From assembly GCF_034366625.1 (NCBI RefSeq), contig NZ_JAXMIH010000019.1:171220-235219 (forward strand): a stretch of DNA of 64,000 nt, read 5' to 3'. Below are positions 1 to 8,586 of this stretch, in pieces. The notes under the pieces are model-generated. The model saw nothing but the letters and a program-made list of their open reading frames with translations. It ran no database searches and was not told where the DNA came from. This DNA comes from Prosthecobacter sp. (GTDB lineage: Bacteria; Verrucomicrobiota; Verrucomicrobiia; Verrucomicrobiales; Verrucomicrobiaceae). Numbering within the stretch: the stretch's first letter is position 1; each line of letters begins with the position of its first letter. Made by a program: the position numbers and the translations under genes.

Positions 1-2
1 AT

Positions 3-248
3 CATGTCGCGTTCTTGATTTGCGTCTTTATCGGCATTTTCATCCCGTTCGTCGATCTCCAACTGACCACATCTTTTTATCAGAGGCTTGATGCGTTGGC
101 ACCATACTTAGAACCACAGCAAGAGAAGATGCTTAGATCTCAATGGGCTTTGATGAAGACTCGACCGGACTACGAAAATATTAATCACGAATTGGATAGG
201 CTCGCTTCCAAGGCTGGAATGAATCTTCCAGATCTCCTCTATCCCTAG
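3..248 (+). CDS. C-terminal part of a hypothetical protein, truncated by the window edge
   Basis: This frame is open from the first complete codon of the window, so the true start lies outside. The visible 81 residues open with a hydrophobic stretch (about residues 3-14), probably the end of a membrane segment. A soluble helical tail follows, ending in NLPDLLYP. I do not recognise the family. The stop lies 30 bases before attC-like site A and in the matching orientation, so it reads as the gene of an integron-type cassette. That assignment is inference from layout. Codon bias cannot be judged on so short a piece. Confidence 0.55.
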   Translation, partial: HVAFLICVFIGIFIPFVDLQLTTSFYQRLDALAPYLEPQQEKMLRSQWALMKTRPDYENINHELDRLASKAGMNLPDLLYP

Positions 249-277
249 ACAGTATGAACGGGGGGCACATCGAAAAG

Positions 278-371
278 GCCCAAAAAAACGGATGCAGGCA
301 GGGGGCTCGAATGGCATCTGTCGTGTCATCGACGCGTCCCGCTCGCCGTCGCCTGATCCGGGTCGTTAGGC
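278..371 (+). other. attC-like recombination site A
   Basis: A 94-bp imperfect palindrome with attC architecture. The outer boxes are GCCCAAA (278-284) and GTTAGGC (365-371), the latter an exact match to the attC core GTTRRRY. Inside, the arms CGGATGCAGGC (289-299) and GCCTGATCCG (351-360) pair with one extra G in the 5' arm, as extrahelical bases do in attC, with unpaired 4-nt spacers beside them. It is nearly identical to site D and to the ends of sites B and C, in the opposite orientation. It follows the stop of the upstream ORF by 30 bp and precedes the next ATG by 42 bp. Confidence 0.75.
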
Positions 372-412
372 GACTCACACGCGGCATCTTTAATGTTCGG
401 TTTCTTATTCAT

Positions 413-649
413 ATGATTACACGAGAGCAATGGGGTTCACTTCACAAGCACGTCACTAAAAGACTGGAGACGGATGCCAAGTTCAGCATCAGCGACCAAA
501 CCCTCGAAAGTATGTTCGGCATCACGCATCCGTTCTGGGAGGACATGTGCGTCTTCGCCAATGAGATCGAGCGGAACTATACCGGAGACAAGCATTGGAT
601 TACGTCAGACGGGGAGCCGACAGAAATTGTTTACGCCCGCAAAACATGA
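413..649 (+). CDS. Small hypothetical protein (cassette gene)
   Basis: A 78-residue ORF; the ATG at 413 is the first in frame after the GTTAGGC core of attC site A, 42 bp upstream. The same frame stays open through the attC, so longer starts are possible but would translate the recombination site. The product is soluble and acidic (…FWEDMCVFANEIERNY…) with no signal peptide or membrane segment. I do not recognise a family. No attC is visible after its stop; an inverted-repeat element at 716-786 lies there instead and may have replaced it. Confidence 0.55.
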   Translation: MITREQWGSLHKHVTKRLETDAKFSISDQTLESMFGITHPFWEDMCVFANEIERNYTGDKHWITSDGEPTEIVYARKT

Positions 650-715
650 CGTGCTTTTCACCGTGCGTTGCGACACCGGCCGAATCGAAACCTCTACGTC
701 GTCGATTTCCACGAA

Positions 716-786
716 CATGAAAGGGTCAGGGTTGATAGTTGACAGAATAGTCAGTTTGTCACGAATCGACTCCTGACCCTTTCATG
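716..786. repeat. Inverted-repeat element (15-bp perfect arms)
   Basis: CATGAAAGGGTCAGG (716-730) is repeated inverted as CCTGACCCTTTCATG (772-786) around a 41-nt loop. The arms continue imperfectly: the reverse complement of 727-746 reads TCTGTCAACTATCAACCCTG, which resembles 63843-63866 beside the IS4-like fragment at the far end of the window. This looks like a small non-autonomous or REP-like repeat. It lies between a cassette-like ORF and the coiled-coil gene. Which transposase mobilises it cannot be told from here. Confidence 0.6.
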
Positions 787-868
787 CGTCGGGGAGGCTA
801 TGTGTAACTCCCGCCGAAACCGGCGAAGATTTGATTGCAATGAGGAACGAAACTTGAAAAAATGAGTC

Positions 869-2434
869 ATGGCAGATAAGATCGACCAGATTGCAAAGAG
901 ACTGAATACGCTCATTAAGGAGCGTAAGACCGATTTTGCTACCCGTCTTGGAACCCATGATTCCGTTGACGGGCCGAACGCCGAACGCACGCTCAGCAAC
1001 ACTTCGCTTCTCCTTGAATCGCTCGCGACTTTCTACGGCGACCCCAAGTCCGAGTTTTTTCCGTCGGTCATCACCAAGGCCATCCACGACCGCTTGGTCC
1101 AAGTAGAGAGCACATTCGCGGGCGTTCCAGCTGAAGACCAGCCTGTCCCGGCAGACTCGGCATCAGGCCTGCTCAAACAGCTTGAGGAACTGTTCGCCTA
1201 TTGCCTGCAGTATGGCCTGATCACCTATGGATTCACAGGCAAGATTGCGCAGGAACAGATCGAGTTGATTCGACGCACCCGCCAACAGGCCGAAGTGGCT
1301 GCCCGTAAAATGTTGGAGTTGGTCAATCGGCACGAATCGGAACTCACCAGCAAACTGGACACGTTTGGAAAGTCGCTGGCTCAGTCAGAAGCTGACTTCA
1401 ACGCCAAAGTGACTGAGAGACTCAATGCTTTGCAACCAACGATCGATGGACTCGCGGCCCTCCTCGCAGCGGGGCAGACTGATTCAACAGAGATCGGGAC
1501 GGTCTTGAAGTTGGCGACGGAGAACGCCACCGCAGCTGGAAAGGTGCGTGCTGATCTTGATGCCGCCGCCGCAACTGCCACCGCTGAGTTCACTGCCCGC
1601 AAGGCCACGGCGGATGCGGAGGTCGCGACTATCCAAAACCTTGGTCTTCAGGTGCAAAAGTTTGAGTCCGATGCCAAAACCATGCACCAAGCCATCACCG
1701 ACGCGAGGGCGAAGATGACGGACCAATTGGCCCAGATCACGACGTTTTATGGAGAGATCGAGGCGCACCGTAATCAGATGACCGAAGCAGGAAAGGCGGC
1801 CCAATTACATCTGACCGAACTGGGCAAGAGCACGGAGCAGTCCGTTACGGATCTTCGCGAGCGCACCGATAAAGTCGTCAATACGAACGAGTCGCTCATC
1901 GACCAGATCAAGGATCACCTGCGAAAGGCAATCGGCGCGTCGTTGTTCACCGCCTTCGATACGCGGCGGCGGCACATCTCTTATGCCAGTTGGGTATGGG
2001 CACTTCTGTTGCTCTCGTCGGTCGGCGGGACAATCTGGTTTGCCTTTTGGTTCGTCGAACACATCGCCGTTCTCTCCGAAAAGGACAGGACAAGCATTCA
2101 ATGGGCCTTGGTCTACGCCCGCCTCGTCATTGTCGCACCCTTGGCATTCCTCATCGCCTTCACCGCGAAACGGTATTCGAGTGAACGGCGAGCAGAAGAA
2201 GAGTGGGCGTTCAAGTCTGCCATCAGTATCAGCCTCGATCCGTTTCGCGACCTGATCGCGCGGATGAAAAAAGAGAATCACGAAACAGCCTTCGTGGAGA
2301 GCCTGGTCTCCGAGATATTTGACAATCCGACCAAGCGACTCTACGCCGCGCCGCTCGACAAGGAGGAGAAGGACGAGGTGGATATTCTTGGTATCGTGAA
2401 GGACGCGCTGGATAAGATCCCCAAGGCGAAATAA
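869..2434 (+). CDS. Coiled-coil protein with two C-terminal membrane segments
   Basis: A 521-residue protein. Residues 1-130 are helical and soluble. About 140-350 are Ala/Glu/Lys/Gln-rich with heptad character, predicted as a long coiled coil. Two hydrophobic segments follow: about 372-392 (SWVWALLLLSSVGGTIWFAF) and 413-432 (LVYARLVIVAPLAFLIAF). A cytosolic tail rich in charged residues completes it. There is no signal peptide, so the coiled coil is probably cytoplasmic. I do not recognise a named family. Its place next to cassette-type ORFs and an inverted repeat suggests an accessory gene. Start: ATG at 869 in a clear frame; a GTG or earlier ATG is not needed. Confidence 0.75.
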   Translation: MADKIDQIAKRLNTLIKERKTDFATRLGTHDSVDGPNAERTLSNTSLLLESLATFYGDPKSEFFPSVITKAIHDRLVQVESTFAGVPAEDQPVPADSASGLLKQLEELFAYCLQYGLITYGFTGKIAQEQIELIRRTRQQAEVAARKMLELVNRHESELTSKLDTFGKSLAQSEADFNAKVTERLNALQPTIDGLAALLAAGQTDSTEIGTVLKLATENATAAGKVRADLDAAAATATAEFTARKATADAEVATIQNLGLQVQKFESDAKTMHQAITDARAKMTDQLAQITTFYGEIEAHRNQMTEAGKAAQLHLTELGKSTEQSVTDLRERTDKVVNTNESLIDQIKDHLRKAIGASLFTAFDTRRRHISYASWVWALLLLSSVGGTIWFAFWFVEHIAVLSEKDRTSIQWALVYARLVIVAPLAFLIAFTAKRYSSERRAEEEWAFKSAISISLDPFRDLIARMKKENHETAFVESLVSEIFDNPTKRLYAAPLDKEEKDEVDILGIVKDALDKIPKAK

Positions 2435-2718
2435 CACGCGTCCGCGCCTGTTGAGCAGGAAAGGGCCGGGAGGCGATTCGTGACCACACCGACTGCTTCG
2501 CAGTCAGGCGGGCAGGCAGCGTTGCCGCAGATCGAGCTGGCGCAGGCGGAGCTGCTGTGCGCGGAGTGGGTGTGGTGATGGAGTGGAGGGGACTAGGGAA
2601 GAGGAGACGCGGAGACTTGGAGGCTGGATCGAAGCGAGGACGAGTTCGAGTAGGAGGACGAGTAGGAGTAGGACGGTGAGCGGGCTATGCCGCCTGAAGT
2701 TTGAAGAAGGCGGCGCTG
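2435..2718. other. Gene-poor spacer
   Basis: GC- and GA-rich spacer downstream of the coiled-coil gene. It includes a small perfect hairpin, GACTGCTTCGCAGTC (about 2491-2505), and a purine-rich run with repeated GAGGACGAGT-like words near 2636-2670. No ORF of convincing composition and no promoter or RNA gene was recognised. Confidence 0.4.
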
Positions 2719-3870
2719 TCATCTTCGCTCAGCCGTCGTGAGCGGAGTCACTGGATCGGGCACGCGGCGGCCCTGAAGTTCGTTCAGGCGGCAGGTGGGG
2801 AGATTGGGGAGCACATGCTTGGCGAAGAGGTCGCACTCGTCGAGGTGCGGATAGCCGCTGAGGATGAAGGCGCGCATGCCCATGTCCATGTAGCGGTTGA
2901 GTTTGGCGAGGACTTGAGCGGGATCGCCGACGATGGCGCTGGCGCAGCCGCTTCTCGCGAGGCCGATGCCGCTCCAGAGGTGGTCTTCGATGTAGAGATC
3001 GGTGCTTTGCGCACGGAGTTCGTCCTGGCGCTTCACCCCGGCGCTTTGACTGTCCTGCGAGCGTGCTTTGATCTCCGCACCTTTGGCGGCATCGAGCTTG
3101 GAGATGAGGCGGTCGGCGGCGGCGCGTGCCTCGGCTTCGGTTTCGCGGACGATGACATGCGCGCGGAAGCCGAAGTCGATCTGGCGACCATAGGCGGCGG
3201 CTTTTTCAGACATGACGCGCATGGTTTCGGCGATGCGGTCTTCGGTTTCGGGCCACATGAGGAAGACATCGCAATGCTTTGCGCACAATTCCTGCGCAGC
3301 GGGCGAGATGCCGCCGAAGTACATGAGAGGGCCGCCATTTTGCTGGTAAGGCTTGGCGGGTTCGGTGTTGGGGAGGGAGATGTTGTAGAACTCGCCCTTC
3401 CACTCGAAGGGGCCATCGGTGCGCCACAGGCCCTGGAGGATCTGGATGATCTCGCTGGCGCGGGCGTAGCGGACTTCGTTGCTTTCCTTCATGCCGGGCA
3501 TGTCGGAGGAGATGATGTTGATGCACAGGCGGCCTTGGGCGATGTGATCGACGGTGGCGATGGCGCGTGCGAGCATGGGGGGCCAGACTTCGCCCATGCG
3601 GAGGGCGACGAGCTGATTGATCTGCGAGGTCTGCGGTGCCATGGCAGCGGCAAAGGCGAGCGCGTCCTGCCCGGCGATCCAGCCGGAGGGCAGCAGGATG
3701 TTTTGATAGCCAAGGGCATCCGCCTTCTTCACGATGTCGCCACAGTGCTCGTAATTCGAGCGGAGGGAGCCGTCCGGTACGCCGAGAAACTCGTAGTCGT
3801 CAGAGCAGAGCGCGGAGAACCAGGCGACTTCGCACTTGCGCGCGGGGGTGCGGATGGGTAGAGCACTCAT
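2719..3870 (-). CDS. LLM-class flavin-dependent monooxygenase (SsuD-like)
   Basis: A 383-residue cytosolic TIM-barrel protein of the bacterial luciferase-like monooxygenase family. It resembles FMNH2-dependent alkanesulfonate/dimethylsulfone monooxygenases (SsuD/SfnG type), which cleave C-S bonds to release sulfite. Family signatures are the N-terminal [15 protein letters not shown] region, the [15 protein letters not shown] segment around 135-150 that lines the flavin/phosphate pocket, and [15 protein letters not shown]. Length fits SsuD (about 380). No flavin reductase or sulfonate transporter lies beside it, so the substrate is unassigned. It is transcribed divergently from the ROK-family gene at 3942 with only 71 bp between them, suggesting that regulator controls it; this is inference. 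Confidence 0.85.
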   Translation of the reverse strand: MSALPIRTPARKCEVAWFSALCSDDYEFLGVPDGSLRSNYEHCGDIVKKADALGYQNILLPSGWIAGQDALAFAAAMAPQTSQINQLVALRMGEVWPPMLARAIATVDHIAQGRLCINIISSDMPGMKESNEVRYARASEIIQILQGLWRTDGPFEWKGEFYNISLPNTEPAKPYQQNGGPLMYFGGISPAAQELCAKHCDVFLMWPETEDRIAETMRVMSEKAAAYGRQIDFGFRAHVIVRETEAEARAAADRLISKLDAAKGAEIKARSQDSQSAGVKRQDELRAQSTDLYIEDHLWSGIGLARSGCASAIVGDPAQVLAKLNRYMDMGMRAFILSGYPHLDECDLFAKHVLPNLPTCRLNELQGRRVPDPVTPLTTAERR

Positions 3871-3941
3871 GGGATGGATTTTTTACTGAGAGTGCATTGA
3901 TCCTGCTGGACAGAACAACGAGCAACAGGCTTTTTATTCGA

Positions 3942-5075
3942 ATGCGTAAAAACCCGGTCTTCCAACATGAAATGCTCGGAGCGGCTGTTTTGCATGTGCG
4001 CAGCGGACGTGCCACCTCCCGCACGACATTGGCCAGGGAACTGGGGATTTCGCCCTCCACCGTCGGGTTGTATGTGGACCAGTTGATTGCCGGGGGCTTT
4101 TTGAACGAGTCAGGATTGAACCAGGGGCCGATGGGACGCCCGCGGCGTATTTTGACCACCGTGGCGGCGGCGGGCTGGTTTGCCGGAGTGGAGTTCAATG
4201 CCCAGCGGATCCAGGCCGTGGGAGTGGACTTCTCAGGGCAGGTGGTGGCCGCCGTTGCGCAATCGCTGCCAGCGGAGGTGACCGCCGATCTGGTGATCCA
4301 GACGATTCTCACGCTAGTGAGGAAGCTGGCAGCATCGATGCAAGGGGCGCTGCTCTCGGTCGGATTAGGAGTCCCCGGATTGGTGGATGCCCAGGCCGGC
4401 GTGGGATTGTACTACGCCTTCATCCCTGACTGGAATCAGGTGCCGGTGGGCGAAAAAATCAGCGGCATGCTCAAGGTTCCCGTCATCCTGCAAAACAACC
4501 TGCGCGCCATTGCGCTGGCGGAGCGCTGGTTTGGCCTGGGGCATGAGCTGAACCACTACGTGATCTTGGGACCGCGCAGCGGTTTCGGCATCGCGATGGT
4601 GCAGGACGGCAAACTGATCGAAGGCGCGCATCATGCCGCTGGTGAGGTGGGCCGCTGGCCGTGGCCGCTGGACAGCGGGACGGGGAAACGCCAGGAGTTG
4701 CATCATGCGCTCAGCGCGCCGGCGACCTGGCGGCGGCTGGCGGGGGTGGGGCCGCAGGCGAAGCTGCCGGAGGATCTGCGCGCGGCACTGGCAGCACTGG
4801 CAGATGAGGAGGGTGCTGTGTGGGATGAGGTGTGCGCGGACTTTGCCAGGGTCATCGGCTGTCTGCATATGATCGCCGACACCGGAGTCTTCATCCTGCA
4901 CGGTCCCCTGACGGCGCTGGGGGAGCGGTTCTGCGACTCGATTGTTCAGGCGGCGAATTTCATGATGCCCGCGTTGTCCACCGTTCCATTGAAAGTGACA
5001 CCTTCGACCCTTGGAGACGATGCGGGCGCGCTCGGTGCGGCGAGTCTGGCGATGGAAGCCTGGGCGCCTCCTTGA
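3942..5075 (+). CDS. ROK-family transcriptional regulator
   Basis: A 377-residue protein. Residues about 8-60 form a winged helix-turn-helix (GRATSRTTLARELGISPSTV) and about 75-370 an ASKHA-fold ROK domain with the ligand-domain motif HHAAGEVGRW. ROK proteins with an N-terminal HTH, such as NagC and XylR, are usually sugar-responsive repressors; those without it are kinases. The frame is open far upstream but that part is antisense to the monooxygenase gene, so the ATG at 3942 is chosen. The usual zinc-binding CxCGxxGC cluster is not seen, so kinase activity is doubtful. It is divergent from the SsuD-like gene and is its likely regulator. Confidence 0.85.
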   Translation: MRKNPVFQHEMLGAAVLHVRSGRATSRTTLARELGISPSTVGLYVDQLIAGGFLNESGLNQGPMGRPRRILTTVAAAGWFAGVEFNAQRIQAVGVDFSGQVVAAVAQSLPAEVTADLVIQTILTLVRKLAASMQGALLSVGLGVPGLVDAQAGVGLYYAFIPDWNQVPVGEKISGMLKVPVILQNNLRAIALAERWFGLGHELNHYVILGPRSGFGIAMVQDGKLIEGAHHAAGEVGRWPWPLDSGTGKRQELHHALSAPATWRRLAGVGPQAKLPEDLRAALAALADEEGAVWDEVCADFARVIGCLHMIADTGVFILHGPLTALGERFCDSIVQAANFMMPALSTVPLKVTPSTLGDDAGALGAASLAMEAWAPP

Positions 5076-5096
5076 CGGCCGGAGCAGGCACGAAAA

Positions 5097-5129
5097 ACCG
5101 GGCGGCGGGATGGTTCCCACACGCCCGGT
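5097..5129 (-). terminator. Rho-independent terminator of the rhodanese gene
   Basis: Stem ACCGGGCG (5097-5104) with CGCCCGGT (5122-5129). Read on the minus strand the stem is followed by five T residues. It lies just downstream of the rhodanese stop and between two convergent genes. Confidence 0.75.
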
Positions 5130-5146
5130 CAGTAGAGTTTGCTGGA

Positions 5147-5524
5147 TTATTTCTCCAAGGACTCTTTGGCGGCCTTCCAGCCGGAGATGCCAGCGGAGAG
5201 GTGCTTCACGTTGGTGTAGCCGAGTTCGCTGGCCTTGTTGGCGGCGGCCTTATAGGCGCTGCAGGCAGGACCACCGCAATAGGCGACGACGAGGGCACCC
5301 TTGTCAGAAGGGAGCACACTGGCGAGGCTGTCCTTCTGGGTGGCGAAGTTGACTGCGCTGGGGATGTGGCCGTTGGCATAGGAGGCAGCACCATTCACGT
5401 CGATGACGGTGACCTTCTTGTCGGCAATGGCCTGCTTGAGGTCGGCGATGCTGATGTCCGGGAACTCGGCGGCGAACACGGAGGAGGCGACGAGCGCGAA
5501 AGCGAGGGCAATGAGTTTCTTCAT
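5147..5524 (-). CDS. Exported single-domain rhodanese-like protein
   Basis: A 125-residue protein with a Sec signal peptide (MKKLIALAFALVASSVFA, cleavage after AFA near residue 19), then one rhodanese domain. The active-site loop is CGGPACSAYKAA; which of its two cysteines carries the persulfide cannot be fixed from sequence alone. Features such as VIDVNGAASYANGHIPSAVN match the family's (V/I)DVR…HIPGA pattern, with Asn in place of the usual Arg. Likely role is periplasmic sulfur transfer or a redox/thiol function. It stands alone with its own terminator. The Arg-to-Asn change may alter substrate use. Confidence 0.88.
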   Translation of the reverse strand: MKKLIALAFALVASSVFAAEFPDISIADLKQAIADKKVTVIDVNGAASYANGHIPSAVNFATQKDSLASVLPSDKGALVVAYCGGPACSAYKAAANKASELGYTNVKHLSAGISGWKAAKESLEK

Positions 5525-5809
5525 GATTGGGTATGGATGGGTTGAGTTAATGGGTGCGCTGGTTGACTGCGCGCGGCAGAGGCCCCGTTTTCCGGGGCAA
5601 AGGGTTCATGACGGGGAGAAAGACGGGGGTGACATGCGGCGGTTTCGTGTGACGCCAGTGTCCGTGGATTTATTCCCGGCAATCGAGATACCCGGCACGC
5701 GGCAGGACGAATCTGCGGCGAAGGGGAGGCTGTGGGGTATGCCCGGGATCATCATGGCTCAATGGAAACGCAGGTAGATACGTTTTGTTTAGCCAAAAGC
5801 TGCAACGAA

Positions 5810-7255
5810 TCACAACGCGGGGATGAACAGCCGTGCGAAACCGTTGCGCAGGCGCTGCCGGACCGGGGCGGCTTCCAGCAGCTCACAGGTGATCTCGCGG
5901 CTGCTGGCGAGCTTGGCGTCCATCACCGCGGCGAGGCGGTGGCCCAGCTCGGCGTCGTGGCAGCCGATGTTGAATTCAAAATTCAGGCGCAGGCTGCGTG
6001 GATCCCAGTTGGTGGAGCCGAGGAAGGACCAGACACCGTCGATGAGGAAGAACTTCGAGTGGTCAAAGGGTGGAGGGGATTCAAAAATGCGGCAGCCGAC
6101 GGCCAGGAGATCGGGATACAAGGTCTGCGCCGCCCAGGCGACGAAGGGGATGTTGTTCTGCGCCGGGGTGAGGATGGTCACCTTCACCCCGCGGATCGCG
6201 CACAGGCGCAACGAGGCCGCGAGCACGGCGGTGGGCAGGAAGTAGGGGGTGATGATCTTCACTTCTTCGCGCGCGGCATTGAGCGCGGCGAAAAAGGCGG
6301 CAGGCATGACCTCCATGTCTTCATCCGGACCATCGACGATGCCGATGACACTGGTCTGGCCGGTGCCTGTCAGATCGGGGAACCACAGCGGGCCTTCGAG
6401 CGCTTCGCCGGTGCAGAAGGTCCAGTCCTCGGCAAACACACGCTGGATCTGTGCCACGCATGGTCCTGTAACTTCGAAATGCAGATCATGCACCGGATGT
6501 GCGGGCTTGCGGGAGATCATGTTCCCCTCGCGGATGTTCATGCCGCCCGTGAAGGCGGTGCGACCGTCCACCACCATGATCTTGCGGTGGTTGCGCAGGT
6601 TCATCGTGATCAGGCGCAGGATCATGCGGTTCGGCATGAAGCGCCGCGCGTTCACCCCGGCCTTTTTCAGCGCCTCGATCACCGGCGGCCACGAGTAGCG
6701 CGTGCCCGCGTCATCCACCATCACCCGCACCTGCACGCCGCGCTTCACCGCGTCGGACAGCTCCGTCACAAATTCCGCGCCGATGCCGATGGCCTCGAAG
6801 ATGTAGCTGGCCAGTGAAATGCTGTGCTGCGCGCCGCGGATCGCCGCCAGCATGCGCCGCATGGCCTCGTCGCCGTTGCACAGCGGGACCACGCGGTTGC
6901 CCTTGGTGAAGCAGAAGCGCGAGATGCGGTCCAGCGTGCGTGCGAGCTGCTGGTGCTCCTGCGCCGCGCAACTGCTGTCCGCCACGAAGGGCAGGGGATG
7001 CTCCGGCACTGGATCACGCCACGGCTCGTGGGTGCTGCGGCGGTAGTGCCTGCCGCGCCGCCGCAGGCTGTTGATGCCCAGAAACAGATACAGCAGCGGC
7101 CCGATCAGCGGCGAGAGCACAATGAGCGCCGTCCAGAACGCCGCCGAGCGGTAATCCCGATGCTGCAGCAGCAGGTGAACCAGCGCCAGCACCGCGCCGA
7201 TGATGGAGACCACGGCCAGCGTCGCGGTCCAGTAGGTGAATTCGAATCCGAGCAT
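5810..7255 (-). CDS. cls: Cardiolipin synthase (phospholipase D family)
   Basis: A 481-residue membrane enzyme. It condenses phosphatidylglycerol molecules, or PG with another headgroup donor, into cardiolipin. Two N-terminal hydrophobic segments (about residues 8-28 and 38-60, the PLDc_N region) are followed by two PLD domains. Each has an HxK(x)4D motif: HRKIMVVDG in the first and HSKFFLIDG in the second, and both catalytic histidines are present. Length matches ClsA (about 480-490). It is monocistronic as far as can be seen. The downstream 285-bp gap to the rhodanese gene holds nothing recognised. Confidence 0.92.
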   Translation of the reverse strand: MLGFEFTYWTATLAVVSIIGAVLALVHLLLQHRDYRSAAFWTALIVLSPLIGPLLYLFLGINSLRRRGRHYRRSTHEPWRDPVPEHPLPFVADSSCAAQEHQQLARTLDRISRFCFTKGNRVVPLCNGDEAMRRMLAAIRGAQHSISLASYIFEAIGIGAEFVTELSDAVKRGVQVRVMVDDAGTRYSWPPVIEALKKAGVNARRFMPNRMILRLITMNLRNHRKIMVVDGRTAFTGGMNIREGNMISRKPAHPVHDLHFEVTGPCVAQIQRVFAEDWTFCTGEALEGPLWFPDLTGTGQTSVIGIVDGPDEDMEVMPAAFFAALNAAREEVKIITPYFLPTAVLAASLRLCAIRGVKVTILTPAQNNIPFVAWAAQTLYPDLLAVGCRIFESPPPFDHSKFFLIDGVWSFLGSTNWDPRSLRLNFEFNIGCHDAELGHRLAAVMDAKLASSREITCELLEAAPVRQRLRNGFARLFIPAL

Positions 7256-7287
7256 GGGTCAGAATGGGCGGCTCATCCCGAAGTGCA

Positions 7288-7557
7288 AACGCGCCCTGCA
7301 TCTGGTTGCGCAAGGCGTGGCGCGCAGGCCTGTTCGCAGCACCGTCAGGCTGCCCGCAGGGTGGAGCGAAGCGGCAGCCACCTGGCACGCATCATCGACG
7401 GCATGATCAAGAGCGGCAAAGCCTACGACGAAAATGAAGCCTTCAAAGTCACGCCCTCCAGCCAGGCCAGACGTCTGCTCAACCTGCACAAACAAGCCGC
7501 CAAACTCGGCCTCCAACTCGTTCCCGCTGTGTAACTCGATGTCTTGTTACTCAGGAG
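7288..7557 (+). pseudogene. Decayed 3' end of an IS110-family element
   Basis: The sequence matches the last third of the transposase gene of the intact element at 9711-11105. The final 45 or so codons (ARIID/YGMIKSG…AYDENEAFKVTPSSQA…LQLVPA) are nearly identical, and homology extends upstream with indels to about 7288. The noncoding right end (TAACTCGA-GTCT-GTTACTCAGGAG) is shared too. The 5' two-thirds are gone. It sits immediately 3' of the tautomerase cassette gene, 18 nt beyond its stop, where that cassette's attC would be expected. This mirrors the position of the intact copy beside the pyridoxamine-oxidase-like gene. Confidence 0.85.
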
Positions 7558-7575
7558 GAGGCGGCCGCATGTTCG

Positions 7576-7938
7576 TCATGTCTTCAAGCTCCCTCCGAAG
7601 GCAATCCTGCCTTGGGCGTCTGGCTCGTAGAGAATGTGGACGTTCCCGGCTGGCCGCCCGCAAACTCGCGCGACGCCCTCCGTCAGTGCGCGCACCTCGG
7701 TCTCCAGCGCCGGGCCTGTCGGTCGCTGCGCCTTGCGCACCGTGACGAACACAGAACGCCACCCTTCTGGGGTCGCAGTACCGTTTTCGGCATAGTGTTC
7801 CTGTGGCAGTGACCGCACGCGAACCCAAGTGCTGGCGGGTGGGCCGCCGAAGACCTGCGCTGCCATGTCCGCAATCTTTGCCGCAAGACCGCCGTCCAGT
7901 GACTCCGAAGTGATGATTTCGATGTCGACGATTGGCAT
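7576..7938 (-). CDS. Tautomerase-superfamily protein (cassette gene)
   Basis: A 120-residue protein beginning MPIVDIEII. The proline after the initiator Met is the catalytic general base of the 4-oxalocrotonate tautomerase/MIF superfamily once Met is removed. The next region (LAAKIADMAAQVFGGPPAST-WVRV) also fits. The frame is open upstream through attC site B, but the ATG at 7938 gives the Pro1 start and lies 18 nt after the attC core, so it is preferred. The substrate is unknown. The gene is the third complete unit of the minus-strand cassette cluster; a truncated IS110 element follows its stop. Confidence 0.8.
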   Translation of the reverse strand: MPIVDIEIITSESLDGGLAAKIADMAAQVFGGPPASTWVRVRSLPQEHYAENGTATPEGWRSVFVTVRKAQRPTGPALETEVRALTEGVARVCGRPAGNVHILYEPDAQGRIAFGGSLKT

Positions 7939-7955
7939 GGTGTGCGTGCGGTGTG

Positions 7956-8106
7956 GCCTACCGTCCCGGATCAGGCGACGGCGAGCGAACGGAGCGAGAT
8001 AGACAGCCGAAGGCAACCCGCAGGGCAGCGCCGGCGGGTGCTGGCAAAGGCGTCGATGACACGACAGATGCCAGACGAGCCGTTGCCTGCATCCGTTTTG
8101 TTCTTT
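7956..8106 (-). other. attC-like recombination site B (long form)
   Basis: A 151-bp site following the GNAT gene by 38 bp. Read on the minus strand, the arms CGGATGCAGGC and GCCTGATCCG pair with an extra G in the 5' arm, and the terminal core is GGTAGGC (one change from GTTAGGC) at 7956-7962. Compared with sites A and D it carries about 55 extra internal bases, shared with site C. The core is 18 nt before the tautomerase ATG. The outer left box (7-bp) pairs poorly with the outer right one. Confidence 0.72.
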
Positions 8107-8143
8107 GGTTGGTCTGTTGTCATTCTCATGTGGAACTCGGTGC

Positions 8144-8557
8144 TCAAAGATCCACCCCCATCGGCAAAGCGAGAGAAATCTCCTCGAATCCTCTAGAAGA
8201 CCAAAATGCTCTGGCTGCCGAGTTGGTGAGCTCTACCAAAATGGTGGCGCGTAGAATCCCTGTCCCTCGCAAAGCAGCCAGACAGTGCTGAACCAGCACA
8301 GTCCCAATGCCTCTTCGTTGATGGGCGGCGGCAACGGCAAGATGGTAAAGATACCCTCTCCGGCCATCATCACCACAGAGCACCGCGCCGATGATCGCCT
8401 CTCCCTTGTCCACCGCAACGAAGCTGTGATGCCGCCTGCTGAGGAAACCCCGCAAAGTCTCGAAATCATCACCCTCGGCAACCTCGACACCAGATGCCTG
8501 CTGCCAAAGCTCTGTCGCTTGGAGATAATCTCCGATAGTCATTTGGCGAATGAGCAT
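8144..8557 (-). CDS. GNAT-family N-acetyltransferase (cassette gene)
   Basis: A 137-residue single-domain acetyltransferase that would transfer acetyl from acetyl-CoA to an amine. The CoA pyrophosphate-binding motif A, HQRRGIGTVLV, fits Q/RxxGxG/A. The preceding beta strand YLYHLAVAAA and the C-terminal ARAFWSSRGFEEI (typical A..FY...GF) are also present. The substrate is unknown; GNAT genes are common integron cassettes. It is bounded by attC site C upstream (core 30 nt before the ATG) and attC site B downstream. Confidence 0.88.
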   Translation of the reverse strand: MLIRQMTIGDYLQATELWQQASGVEVAEGDDFETLRGFLSRRHHSFVAVDKGEAIIGAVLCGDDGRRGYLYHLAVAAAHQRRGIGTVLVQHCLAALRGTGILRATILVELTNSAARAFWSSRGFEEISLALPMGVDL

Positions 8558-8586
8558 GAGATAGGTGGCGAGTGACTCCGTGTCTT

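Noticed and set aside
2701..3861. 386-aa plus-strand ORF antisense to the monooxygenase gene
   Set aside because: Ala/Asp/Gly-biased composition and full overlap with the clearly coding LLM-class gene; it is a shadow frame.
5732..6817. 361-aa plus-strand ORF over the cardiolipin synthase
   Set aside because: Antisense to a gene with two intact HxK(x)4D motifs.
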